From the NCBI RefSeq assembly GCF_020085105.1, contig NC_058055.1, forward strand, positions 28,776,872 to 28,840,871: 64,000 nt of DNA. The letters are read 5' to 3'. The notes beneath the pieces were generated by a model. It was not told the DNA's origin, did no database searches, and worked only from the letters and a program-made list of their open reading frames with translations. Position 1 is the first letter of the stretch, and the number at the start of each line of letters is the position of its first letter. Source of the DNA: Siniperca chuatsi. Its lineage: Eukaryota > Chordata > Actinopteri > Centrarchiformes > Sinipercidae. This document shows, piece after piece, positions 1-10,375 of the stretch. The position numbers and the translations under genes are program-made.

Positions 1-44
1 GTCGTGACTCCGTCAGACCTGAACTCTCAGACATCGAGTCGTTC
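1..44. repeat. Partial copy of local dispersed repeat A
   Basis: The first 44 bases match the outer end of a repeat seen again at 1774-2010, 3440-3796, 22076-22294, 29756-29930 and 37617-37945. It shares the start GTCGTGACTCCGTCAG and the following CTGAACTCTCAG. The similarity then stops. Bases 45-305 hold nothing I can assign. Confidence 0.7.
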
Positions 45-305
45 ACTTCCAGCTCAGACCTCAGAGACTGCTCTGAAATAGTGGTGCGTTCACGGACGCG
101 CCGACATCTGAGATCGGAGAGTGGAGACCTGCGGGAGACTGTTGTGCCGTCATCGGGACTTCAACAAAACTGGAAAACTAAACCTCAGGAGGGAACGGGA
201 GGAACGCCGACGATATAACAACACCATCCAACATATTATCACTGTAGCTGTGTGTCACGGCTGCTTTAACATGGGGTTATAGGGTTATTATGATTTGCTT
301 ATAAT

Positions 306-1326
306 CGTAGAAAAGGTTTCAGTCGCAGTCGTCTGGACGCTGTTTTCAGAATCAAGACGTTTCGGCTCCCATCCGGAAGTCATTCTCAATTGTGAAAATG
401 GTCTGAGAACTCAGAAATTTAAGCTACTCTGTGTTGCTTAAGCCCCGCCCTCAGGAAGGAGTCTACCTGAGTGTCTGTTGATTAGCTAGTTTCACCTGAA
501 ACTGACCTAATAGTTTCCATGATGGCCCAGTAATCAGTAATCAGGCCTATTGTTTTCTGGCTGCACCTCCCTCATCACTGTTAAGTACCTGATTAGCATG
601 TGATCGGCTTGACCACGGTGTTAATACACTGTGGTAAACTTTGGGCAGATAGAATCTCAGACCACCATTTCTGTTCAAAGAGGGGTTTTCTTTTTTCACA
701 AAATGGCTTCTTTGACTCCTCTTTCAAACCAACTCTTCTCTCTACTCAGAATCTTCACCTCGCTGTCTTCAAATGTGCGGTTTGTAGCTTTTAGATGCAA
801 ACGCACGGCGCTCTGTAATCCTGAGTTAGCGTGTCGTCTGTGCTGATAAAGTCTTTCGTGAAGTGGCTGTTTAGTCTCACCTGTGTACCGCTCTTTGCAG
901 TTTTCCTCACTGCACTGAATGGAGTAAACTACATTGCTCTGTTTCTGTGTGGGCATCTTGTCCTTAGGGTGAAGAGTTTCTGTCTTAAAGTGTTGCCTGG
1001 TTTAAAGAAAACAGGAACATCGTGCTGTCTAAAGATCCTTTGTAGTTTTTCAGACAGTCCAGATACATAAGGGATGGAGACATTGTTCCTTCTTGGTTCT
1101 GTTACACTTTGTTACACAGACACTCAGGTAGACTCCTTCCTGAGGGCGGGCCTTAAGCAACACAGAGTAGCTTAAATTTCTGAGTTCCCGTCCAATTTTT
1201 TCACAATTGAGAATGACTTCCGGATGGGAGCCGAAACGTCTTGATTCTGAAAACAGCGTCCAGACGACTACGACTGAAACCTTTTCTACGATAGAACACT
1301 GCTGGACGAATGAGGGACTACACCGT
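306..1326 (-). mobile_element. Truncated Penelope-like element with inverted arms
   Basis: A segment of about 1 kb is bounded by inverted copies of one sequence. The left arm starts CGTAGAAAAGGTTTCAGTCG near 306. The right arm, about 1100-1326, reads the other way and continues into a tail ending GGGACTACACCGT. The middle carries a minus-strand GIY-YIG domain (696-956), the endonuclease type of Penelope-like elements. Imperfect target duplications flank it: ATTTGCTTATAAT (293-305) and ATTTGCTCACAAT (1330-1342), 11 of 13 matching. No reverse transcriptase is left. The class call rests on the GIY-YIG domain and the inverted-arm layout. Confidence 0.75.
600..956 (-). pseudogene. GIY-YIG endonuclease domain remnant of the Penelope-like element
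   Basis: The minus-strand frame from 956 to 696 encodes 86 residues with the pattern VVYSIQC, then YTGET, then ERLYQHRR. This is the GIY-YIG nuclease core in the form used by Penelope-like retroelements, with a Cys/His cluster before the YTG motif. The segment WFERGVKEAI matches the conserved end of the domain. After it the frame breaks, and a related tail continues in another frame to about 600. There is no upstream reverse transcriptase and the open frame is short, so this is a dead remnant. Confidence 0.8.
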
Positions 1327-1773
1327 CTTATTTGCTCACAATAAATTCAGGACATCAGTTACAATGTTTTTAGAGATCATATGTAGACCCGCTCAGGTTC
1401 TGAGAGTCTGTGATACTGGATCTGGGAGATACTGGGGACAAAAGTGAGACTTGCAGTCTAACGAACGAGACTGGAACCAGAACAAGAAAGATAGGCGACA
1501 TGGAACTGCACGAATTATAAACGCAGACGTGTGTTTGGCTGGACGAAGCACTGAATATGAAGGTGTGTGTGTCAGCTGAACATTTCGCTTTGAAAACCCA
1601 ATTCTGCACAAGCTAAAATATGACCGCATGCTGTGGAAAATGACAAACGGAAGGTGTAAACAGACAGTAGTTATTTGACTCAAACATGTAAAACCGCTGG
1701 CATGAACCTTTCAGTTACTCCTTCTCAGAGTCACAACTCAGAAATCTGCATCGTACACAGACACGAAACAGAT

Positions 1774-2010
1774 CATCGTCTCTGACGTCCGTCCAGAATA
1801 AACCTCCAGAAACCAGCTGAGACGCCAGAGAAGAAAGCGGCTGCAGAACCTGCCTGAGAATCCTGCTGTTTCTAAGTTTCCTTCAGTCTCACAGTGATCC
1901 AGAGACAGCTGTCTGTCCGTCCACGGGTCCACTGCAGACAGGAGCTGCTGACTGCTGGTTCAGCTGCTTTAATGGGACAGTCTGACCGAATGTAGACAAA
2001 TAGAGGCTGA
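1774..2010. repeat. Dispersed repeat A, copy 2
   Basis: It matches 37710-37945 closely: CATCGTCTCTGACGTCC through the GGACGGACAGACAGCTG segment (reverse strand) to GCTTTAATGGGACAGT and beyond. The family occurs at least six times in the first 38 kb. No coding capacity is retained. Open frames of 60-80 residues across it recur in the other copies because the DNA is repeated. Confidence 0.8.
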
Positions 2011-3213
2011 AAAAACTCAAACTCTTTTACACTGTGATGGGGGCTCAGCTGTCTCAGTTTGGTCTGAAGTTTAAAACATGACCGCACCAACAAAACCACG
2101 AACAATACATCATGTGCAGTGTTGCAGTGGTCTGTCAGCGGGTGAAATCTGATGCGGAACTACAGATTAAAACCTAAAACAGGTATCTCCAGGAGGATAA
2201 ACCCAGCTTACGTTTCCACTCTGACAGCCACAACACCACAGAAGAAGACAGAGAGGTAAAGCGAGTGACAGGTGAGGAAGCAGCTTCAGCTAAAGGTCTG
2301 AGTTTAGTCTGAGGATTAAGATCAGCAGCTGTGAGGATAAAAATACAGAGATAATAGAATTAAACGGGAGGAAGGTCGAGTCAAAGTCACATGCTGAACA
2401 TCAGCTCAGTCTGAACACACGCCAGCACAGCAGGAAAACTTCACTTCCCATCATGCACCTTTTAAAAAGGTTCCTGTTTTAATAGAGTAACTTAGTCAGA
2501 TCAAACGAGAGCCGAAGTGAAACCAGAACTTCCAGGTTCTGTTCCAGAAGAGACAAACGCCTCGCAGTCACATCTGTAGCGACACGAAGACACCAGAACC
2601 TCGCGCAACAGCACGCGGTTCACGCCGTAAGACCTGTGTAACACGAGCGCCGCAGGTTAAAGGTCGGCAGTTTGACAGACTCGGGGAGTGAAGCGGTGAG
2701 ACGTCGTGTAGACAGCAGAGGTTACAGATAAAAAGCTAGAAAAAATGACTTTCTGTCGCGGATAAGAGATGATCAGGTGCTGGAGAAGGAAGCCAAAATG
2801 CTAATGTTAGCTACATCCGTCTTTATAACAGACTGAAGACGTGTTACACCTGCGCAGTAACACCTGAACATTTGTCTTTCTTGGAGTTTTATTTCACTTT
2901 CAGCAGATTTCTTCCTGTTAGCGTCTCATTCTGAGACTAAAGGAGTTAAATTAACCGTAAAAGTAGCAGCATGTTTTTATACTTTAGTGACAGGAAGTGA
3001 CACGCCTCGTACCTGGGGACTCTACTCTCTTCCTATTGGCTCTCAGACCTGAAGGTGGGACCCTCTTGCCTTCGTCTACTCAAAACGGAGCAGAGACGAG
3101 TCTATTTCTGTCACCGCGCTTCCTGTGAAATCATCAAAGTATCACTTCCAGGAAGCTGTGGTAAGCTGCTAACAGCTAGCTCCCACGCTATCTCTGCTGC
3201 AGAGCTCTGCGAC

Positions 3214-3250
<37 letters not shown>

Positions 3251-3439
3251 TCCAAGTCCAAACAGGTGAGTGAGGAGGACATGTTTCTACAAAGTGACAG
3301 CATGGTCTCTCTCTCCGGTTGACTTGTCTGTATGTAAAAACCACAAACAGCACTTCTACTTCCTTCATCAGCTCAGTGTGAAATTTGACTTTAGTGTGAA
3401 AATGCTGCAGGTCGGTGCTGCTGTTCTCTCTACAGACAC
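2011..3439. other. No recognisable gene; one (CA)n tract
   Basis: I see no exon-like or element-like sequence apart from a perfect (CA)n microsatellite at about 3213-3248. The short open frames here are low-complexity or unsupported. Confidence 0.5.
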
Positions 3440-3796
3440 GTCTGTTAGCCGTCTGTTAGCCCGTCTGTTAGCCTGTATGTGTTCACATGCTGTCAGTCTG
3501 TCCCGTCAGAGCAGCCGAACCAGCAGTCAGCAGCTCCTGTCTGCAGTGGACCCGTGGACGGACAGACAGCTGTCTCTGGATCACTGTGAGACTGAAGGAA
3601 ACTCAGAAACAGCAGGATTCTCAGGCAGGTTCTGCAGCCGCTTTCTTCTCTGGCGCCTCAGCTGGTTTCTGGAGGTTTATTCTGGACGGACGTCAGAGAC
3701 GATGACGTCCTCTGGAAGTGCGAGTCGCGCTGAACGACTCGACGTGAGTTTCCTGTCCGAGAGTTCAGACCTGACGGAGTCACGACTCTGAGGAGG
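3440..3796. repeat. Dispersed repeat A, copy 3 (inverted), with three terminal 12-bp units
   Basis: This copy runs opposite to the one at 37617. Its inner end at 3440-3480 has about three tandem units of the type GTCTGTTAGCC. The same unit is expanded to about 50 copies at 37945-38565 next to the other copy. The outer end reads GGAGTCACGACTCTGAGGAGG across 3776-3796. Confidence 0.8.
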
Positions 3797-4396
3797 AGTG
3801 CGATTTTTGACGCAAATCCACGGCGACGCAAATCCGGCGCCCCCCTGAGGAGGCTTTAGTCTCTCTTTAGTCTCTGTCCTGCTGCCTGTCTGCTACAGAC
3901 CAGGTCCTGTCGTGTCACCAGGGTCAACATGGCGTCCTGAACGAGGAGTTAAATCACCGACGAGCTCGGAGAAGGTTTCCTCCCCCGGCGATGTTCAGCC
4001 TGACTGATTGAAGATTTAGACTTCGTCTTCATCACACTTCTAATTTCACAGAGGCGTCTGTACACAGTGACACACCTGAACAACGTGAAAACAGGTAAAC
4101 CTCTTCTTCTTCGTCCACATCTGGTGAGGAGTGCGACAGGCAGCTGGCTGAACAAATCGTTATTATTTCACGGTCGTCTCACAAAGTCAACATAAATCCA
4201 GGTTAATGACAACAGCTGTGAGACCAGATATTATGATGTTTAAAATGAACGATCGCTCAGAAAGTTAGAGATGTTCTTCTTAACTTTACTGTCACACGGC
4301 CTCATCGTTTTGTAAAAGCTCAGTTTTAGTCGACGGGCGGCTTTAACGGAGAGAAAAACAAAGACTGCTGATGTTCACCAAGTTCACCATCTTAGT

Positions 4397-4605
4397 TTAG
4401 CATGTTAGCATGCTAACATTAGCTAGTTAGCAGTAAACACAGAGTGCAGCTGAGGCTGATGGGAACGCCATCAGCTCTGCAGGTGTTTGGTCAGAAACCA
4501 AAGTGTCGGACACGTTAACATGTCGACCTGATGGTGGCGCTAGATGGAAAGTCAGAGGATCAGCGTGACTGGGATTCATCCTCTGGGGACCATGGAAACA
4601 ACAAC
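4397..4605. repeat. Dispersed teleost repeat B (GTTAGC / GCTGAGGCTGATGGGA type)
   Basis: It begins TTAGCATGTTAGCATGCTAA, then has GCAGTAAACACAGAGTGCAG and GATGGTGGCGCTAGATGG. The same run recurs at 24060-24345 and 29225-29475, and in part at 53755-53865 and 63540-63650. The GGTGGCGCTA part resembles a CTCF-type core on the reverse strand (inference only). Confidence 0.75.
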
Positions 4606-4945
4606 ACGCACACAGAGGAAGTGTGTTTCCTACCTGAGGCTCTGTTGCCGTTGGAAACCAGATGATGGTGTTGATGGTCCAGGTGGGCGTGGTCGCTTCT
4701 GTCCAATGAACTGTGAGCCCCGACACACACACTCAGCACGCACACACACACCAGCCACACGCACACACCCTCCATGTCTGAGGAGAGAGAGGAAGAAAGA
4801 TTTTAAACATTTGTTCAACTAGATTTCTTTAAACGTTTCAAAGTAAAAGCAGTTTGTTCTCATCAGTTCAAACATCACATTTATGAATTAATAATCATCA
4901 TCATAAACATTTCTCCCCCATTCTGATGTAACAATGAATTGAGTC

Positions 4946-6252
4946 TCTCTGTGGTCGCTTTGACTCTCTCTGACTCTCTGTGGTCGCTTTGACTCTCTCT
5001 GACTCTCTGTGGTCGCTTGACTCTCTCTGACTCTCTGTGGTCGCTTTGACTCTCTCTGACTCTCTGTGGTCGCTTTGACTCTCTCTGACTCTCTGTGGTC
5101 GCTTTGACTCTCTCTGACTCTCTCTGGTCGCTTTGACTCTCTCTGACTCTCTGTGGTCGCTTTGACTCTCTCTGACTCTCTGTGGTCGCTTTGACTCTCT
5201 GTGGTCGCTTTGACTCTCTCTGACTCTCTTTGGTCGCTTTGACTCTCTCTGACTCTCTGTGGTCGCTTTGACTCTGTCTGTGGTCGCTTTGACTCTCTCT
5301 GACTCTCTGTGGTCGCTTTGACTCTCTCTGACTCTCTGTGGTCGCTTTGACTCTGTCTGTGGTCGCTTTGACTATCTCTGACTCTCTGTGGTCGCTTTGA
5401 CTTGACTCTCTGTGGTCGCTTTGACTCTCTCTGTGGTCGCTGACTTGACTCTGTGGTCGCTTTGACTTGACTCTGTGGTCGCTTTGACTCTCTCTGTGGT
5501 CGCTTTGACTTGACTCTGTGGTCGCTTTGACGACTCTGTGGTCGCTTGACTCTCTCTGACTCTGTGGTCGCTTTGACTCTCTCTGACTCTGTGGTCGCTT
5601 TGACTCTCTCTGACTCTGTGGTCGCTTTGACTCTCTCTGTGGTCACTTTGACTTGACTCTCTGTGGTCGCTTTGACTCTCTCTGTGGTCACTTTGACTTG
5701 ACTCTCTGTGGTCGCTTTGACTCTCTCTGACTCTGTGGTCGCTTTGACTCTCTCTGACTCTGTGGTCGCTTTGACTCTCTCTGACTCTGTGGTCGCTTTG
5801 ACTCTCTCTGTGGTCACTTTGACTTGACTCTCTGTGGTCGCTTTGACTCTCTCTGTGGTCACTTTGACTTGACTCTCTGTGGTCGCTTTGACTCTCTCTG
5901 TGGTCGCTTTGACTTGACTCTCTCTGGTCGCTTTGACTCTCTCTGACTCTCTCTGGTCGCTTTGACTCTCTCTGTGGTCGCTTTGACTCTCTCTGTGGTC
6001 GCTTTGACTCTCTCTGACTCTCTCTGGTCGCTTTGACTTGACTCTCTGTGGTCGCTTGACTCTCTCTGTGGTCGCTCTGACTCTCTCTGACTCTCTCTGT
6101 GGTCGCTTTGACTCTCTCGATGGTCGCTCTGACTCTCTCTGACTCTCTCTGTGGTCGCTTTGACTCTCTCTGTGGTCGCTCTGACTCTCTCTGACTCTCT
6201 CTGTGGTCGCTTTGACTCTCTCTGTGGTCGCTTTGACTCTCTCTGTGGTTGC
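4946..6252. repeat. 1.3-kb minisatellite of GACTCTCTCT / GTGGTCGCTTT units
   Basis: Units built from GACTCTCTCT, GACTCTCTGT and GGTCGCTTT repeat from about 4946 to 6252. The period varies (roughly 17-29 bp) because the GACTCTC half is present once or twice per unit. On the minus strand this produces a 324-residue Arg/Ser/Gln/Glu-rich open frame (4888-5862) with no other sign of being a gene. Confidence 0.95.
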
Positions 6253-6390
6253 TTTGGCTTTGGGTCTGTACCTGGTTGGCCTGGTCAGTAATCCTTACAT
6301 GACACTAATAGTAGCAACTGAATACGTCATTCAGAAATTTAAAAACCACTGAATTTATAGCACTGAAACCATCTATCCAGTTTACGCTTA

Positions 6391-6930
6391 CAGCGGTGTG
6401 CTAAAGTGTTTGCCTTCCTGATTTCTTATTTTTTTGCATGTTTGTCACACTTGTTGTTTCAGATCATCAAACAAATTTAATTAGTCAAAGATAACACAAG
6501 TAAACACAAAATGCAGTTTTTAAATGAAGGTTGTTATTATTAAGGGAAAACTAAACCCAAACCTACATGGCCCTGTGTGAAAAAGTGTTTGCCCCCTAAA
6601 CCTAATAACTGGTTGCTCCACCCTTAGCAGCAACAACTGCAACCAAGCGTTTGCGATAACTTGCAGTGAGTCTTTTACAGCGCTGTGGAGGAGTTTCGGC
6701 CCACTCATCTTTGCAGAATTGTTGTAATTCAGCCACATCGGAGGGTTTTCAAGCATGAACTGCCTTTTTAAGGTCATGCCACAGCATCTCAACAGGATTC
6801 AGGTCAGGACTCTGACTCGTGTTATCTTTGACTAATATTTAAATTTGTTTGATGATCTGAAACATTTAAGTTTGACAAACAATAACAAATAAGAAATCAG
6901 GAAGGGGGCGAACACTTTTTCACACCACTG
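6391..6930. mobile_element. Non-autonomous TIR DNA transposon with TA target duplication
   Basis: The left end starts CAGCGGTGTG and the right end finishes CACACCACTG, each next to TA (6389-6390 and 6931-6932). The ends form imperfect inverted repeats of over 100 bp: the left has CCTTCCTGATTTCTTATTTT and CAGATCATCAAACAAATTTAA; the right has TTAAATTTGTTTGATGATCTG and AATAAGAAATCAGGAAG. The TA duplication and long inverted ends fit a Tc1/mariner-type element. The middle, read on the minus strand (6520-6792), may hold a degenerate transposase piece. This is a deleted copy. Confidence 0.8.
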
Positions 6931-7249
6931 TACATGTTTAGGGTTCACAGTTTCAGACAGAAGTTGCAGATATTAAAAACTTATTCAAGCTGCTCAAATT
7001 CTGTAACCCTCAATTCAGATCTAAACATTCACGTCAAGCCAAAACGTCCAGTTGCTGGTCTGATCAGGACCTGAAGCACCGGAGTAAGACCAGTTACTGT
7101 CCAGCACTCTTCCCCGTTTAAAACTCCTCAGGTGGTATTTTTGACTAAATGTCACGTGACGGTGTTTTGGGATTATCGGTGCTTTCGGGTAATATTTAAA
7201 ACACACAAACAAAATAAAGTTTGATACAGAAACTAGATGTTAAACGTGA

Positions 7250-7700
7250 GGGGGCGTTCACTGTCCGCCGTTCATCTCGCGCATCCGGAACAAGAACATC
7301 AACTCAGAAATGCGTTTGTTTGTTTTATAAAACTGTAAATAACTTTAAATAAAAGCACGTTAACGTCACCTGCGCCAGCACGCGACGAAAACCACCGCCA
7401 CACCGATACTCGAGGGATCTGCCTCACCTCAGCTTCAGCGGCTCACGCGCTTCTCACGTATCTTCTTCCGTCAGTGCGGATCAATTTTCTTTTCAATAAA
7501 GTTTGTTTCTCCTCCAGCCGCAGCGGAGGTCAGAGGTCAGACAGCTGTTCGGTTTCACGGCAACGTCCCGGCCCCCCACCACCTCTCACCTGTGCAGCAG
7601 CCGCTCCTCTAATCCATCGATCCGATCGGCTCCGATCGGCTCCGATCGATCCCACACAAACGGATCGAATGAAAGTCTGCGCGGTGATGAAACGGTTCCT
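7250..7700. other. CpG-rich segment, possible promoter on the reverse strand
   Basis: Many CpG dinucleotides lie at about 7250-7680. The reverse strand has a donor-like CTGAG/GTGAGG at about 7420-7430. This could be the first exon of a gene leaving the window leftwards. In human, STIM1 is the divergent neighbour of RHOG, but no STIM1 coding sequence is visible, so I do not name it. Confidence 0.2.
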
Positions 7701-7814
7701 CAGTTCTCCACCCGCGACTCCAACTCAACAAGCTGCTGCTGAGACTCAAGACCTGCAGAGACCCGCCTGCGCTGCGTTCAGGGACCCGCGGAAACCTCCG
7801 AATCCAGAGCTTCA

Positions 7815-8480
7815 TTTAATTAACACGCTGCAACAATTAGTCGGTTAACCGGTCAGTAGGCGGAAACAAAACGAACTGGCAACTAGTTGATAACCGATCA
7901 ATCGTTTTAGTCACTTTTTAAGCAAAACGGCAGAAGACAGACTAAAGGATTCATCGAGCAGACGAGCGCCGCAGCAGCGTTTCACTGAATTTCTATATTT
8001 CCGTTTCTTCTCTTTTGCTGTCCTCCAGACGTTCACAGCGTTTGACACTGAAATCATTTTTAATTAGCCGGCAGGTAAAGTGAGCGTCAGACTAAAAACA
8101 ACATGTTAATAAAATCACGCTTTCCAAATGTTCACTTCCAGCAGATTTCAGGAGAACACTGAGCGTAAAAAATATAATATTTTATTTAACCTAAAAGGTG
8201 TGCAGAGGAGTTTGCGTTGTTTTTACAGCCCTGAGCGTTGCCTTGCAGGTACGGCCTCTGATTATCAGTCAGGCAGTAACCTGTATGGAGCCACTGATTA
8301 ATTGTTAAATCTATAAAACAATATAATAATCTATATAATCTATAAAACGTCAGAAATAGTAAAAAAAAAAAAAAAAAACCCTGTCACAAGTTTCCAGATT
8401 TTCTTAAAGAACCAGAGAATTTCGACCTAAACGACCGACTAATCGATTAACTAACTAATCGTTTCCGCTCTGATTTGGAA
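7815..8480. repeat. Dispersed repeat C with inverted CAACTAATCG-type ends
   Basis: The left end reads CTGCAACAATTAGTCGGTTAA and the right end (about 8435-8465) reads ACTAATCGATTAACTAACTA then ATCGTTTC, roughly inverted. Shorter relatives are at 24735-24830, 37465-37545 and 43927-44005. The layout suggests a non-autonomous DNA element. A poly(A) run of 18 lies at about 8362-8379. Confidence 0.6.
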
Positions 8481-9099
8481 GACTGATGGCCTGAACCAGC
8501 GATGTCGTACTTTACAAATACATCAGAAAACATCAGACGTGACGAGGGCTTCTGCTTTGTTGTTTCCCGGTCGTCTAATTTCCGACAGCACTGGAAGGCA
8601 GCGCGCGTGTGACGCGGCGGTGTCATGGCGCCCCCCTGCGGCCGGGGCGGGGCGGTGCAGCCGCGGGCAGAAGAGCTGCTCTCAGATCAGCGCTGAGCGC
8701 CTGAAGCCCAACAGGAAGTTCAGACACAAGAAAGTTTCACGCGAGGAACAAAACCGACGTCAGAGAGTTACTGAGGCCACGTGGCAGCCAGGTGGACGGT
8801 TACCTGGACGGAGCCGGGCTAGCAGTTTCCCTCTGTTTCCAGTCTTTATGCTAAGCTAAGCTAAGCAGCTGCTGGCTGGAGCTTCATGTTGTTAACACGC
8901 TGATCTCTGATTGGTCCTTTAAATGACTTTAGAAACATTTCAGTGTTTCTCAAGTCTGGACTGAACACACAGAAAAGCCCGGTGTTGCTTCCACGCGCAC
9001 ACACACACACACACGCATGCGCGCGCACATGCACGCGCACACGCAGAAAGTAAACTTCCTCAAACTTGCTCCACCGCTTCCTCTCTCTCTCTCTCCTCT

Positions 9100-9270
9100 C
9101 AGACTTCCTCCTCCTCGTTAGCTCCGCCCGCCCGCCTCGCACTGAGATACAGATCCGCTGTCCCTCCCGCGCACACCGACACACACACCGACACACACAC
9201 ACACACACACACCCACAGACGGAGCGGGACTGAGCGGAGCTGTGAGCCCGGAGAGGAGCACTGATGACCG
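9100..9270 (+). promoter_or_regulatory. rhog: Probable CpG promoter and non-coding exon 1 of rhog
   Basis: A GC-rich stretch from about 8540 leads to a strong donor at 9270/9271 (GACCG then GTGAGTCT). The next plus-strand exon with a suitable acceptor begins at 18314 and carries the rhog start codon. The exon 5' end cannot be seen; (CA)n lies at about 9180-9212. If this exon joins exon 2, an upstream ATG at 9264 gives a four-codon uORF (Met-Thr-Gly-Cys, stop) that crosses the junction. Known: mammalian RHOG has a non-coding first exon. Inferred: that this is the equivalent exon. Confidence 0.5.
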
Positions 9271-9317
9271 GTGAGTCTCTGCTTTCCGTCCCCGGAGCTC
9301 CGGGACCAACCGATCAG

Positions 9318-9319
9318 CT

Positions 9320-9356
<37 letters not shown>

Positions 9357-9357
9357 T
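9318..9357. repeat. (GT)n microsatellite just inside rhog intron 1
   Basis: Perfect GT repeat about 50 bp after the proposed exon 1 donor. A second GT/GC tract is at about 9489-9535. Confidence 0.9.
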
Positions 9358-9489
9358 CTCTCTCTGTACAAACTTTCAGCGCGTTATTGATCTCTGCTTT
9401 AATTCCCGTCAGCTGATCGATCGGTCCTCCAGCGGATCAATAACCTGTATGTTTGTTGACGCTGCTGCAGGAAACTGCGACCACTCCCA

Positions 9490-9520
<31 letters not shown>

Positions 9521-9692
9521 TGCGTGTGTGTCACTCACTTCTTCTTTGAACTTGAACATAAATTCAGTGCTAAAAAAAGCTTTCTAACCAGAAATAATAA
9601 CTGTAATACTTTACGAATACTGCAGTAAAAGCACAAACACACACTCTGTGAAACCCTCTGCTGCAGTGAGAGTGTGAGAGTGTGATCAGGAT

Positions 9693-10375
9693 CCCTTAAA
9701 GCATTAAAGCAGTGCAGCGTCCCTGTGGCTGCTGTGCTGTTATATATTCTATCATCAGGTTATTATTCCTCGTGCATTAATGTAAAGCAGGATGTTGCTG
9801 CTGCAGCTGGTGGAGCTGGAGCTCATGTTGAACCGGTTTGTATCGGACTGCAGCTGATGATGCTTTTCATTCTGGATCCATCTGCCGATTCTTTTCTCCG
9901 TCGATCCGTCGATCGATCGGTTTGGAAAACTGGTGAAAACGGTGAGAAACGGCGACCCAGAGCCCAAAGCGACGCCTTCAGCGTGTCGTCGTGTCCGACC
10001 GACAGTCCGAAGCTCGACGTTATTAACAAACATCACAGTTATTACAGTCGTTCAGAGGAAAAGCAGCAGATCTGCACATCTGAGGAGCTGCAGCCAGGAA
10101 GGGATTTACAGGAGAAACCATCAAAACAGTTGATTAATCTTCTGTCAGCCGACTGATCGATTCAGCTGAACTCGTATAAACTGTCGGGAGTTTCATTTAT
10201 AACGAAACATCAGATTTTTATAAACTTTTCATGTGTTTTAAGTGTAAAAATGTTACTGTGTAAAGCAACTAAAGCCGTCAGATGAACGCAGTGAAGTAAA
10301 AAGTAGAAACACGAGTAGTAGTGACACGAGCAAATACTCAGGTAAAGAACTTCAGTACACTAGTACGCAAGTTCC
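9693..10375 (+). repeat. Dispersed repeat D, longest copy
   Basis: It contains GTTATATATTCTATCATCAG, GATGTTGCTGCTGCAGCTGG and CATCACAGTTATTACAGTCG, all found in reverse orientation at 39925-40455 and in part at 28020-28470. The far end (about 10250-10375) has GCAACTAAAGCCGTCAGATG and AAATACTCAGGTAAAG, a signature common in percomorph repeats. Open frames of up to 143 residues across it recur in the other copies, so they reflect the repeat, not a gene. Confidence 0.8.

Noticed and set aside
4888..5862. 324-residue minus-strand frame rich in Arg, Ser, Gln and Glu, resembling an SR-type protein
   Set aside because: It is the translation of the GACTCTC/GGTCGCTTT minisatellite. There are no splice sites, unique domain or flanking gene signals.
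9725..10156. 143-residue frame, with a similar 189-residue frame at 39925-40494 (-)
   Set aside because: Both lie in copies of dispersed repeat D. The similarity is due to the repeat, and the 28 kb copy is not open in the same way.
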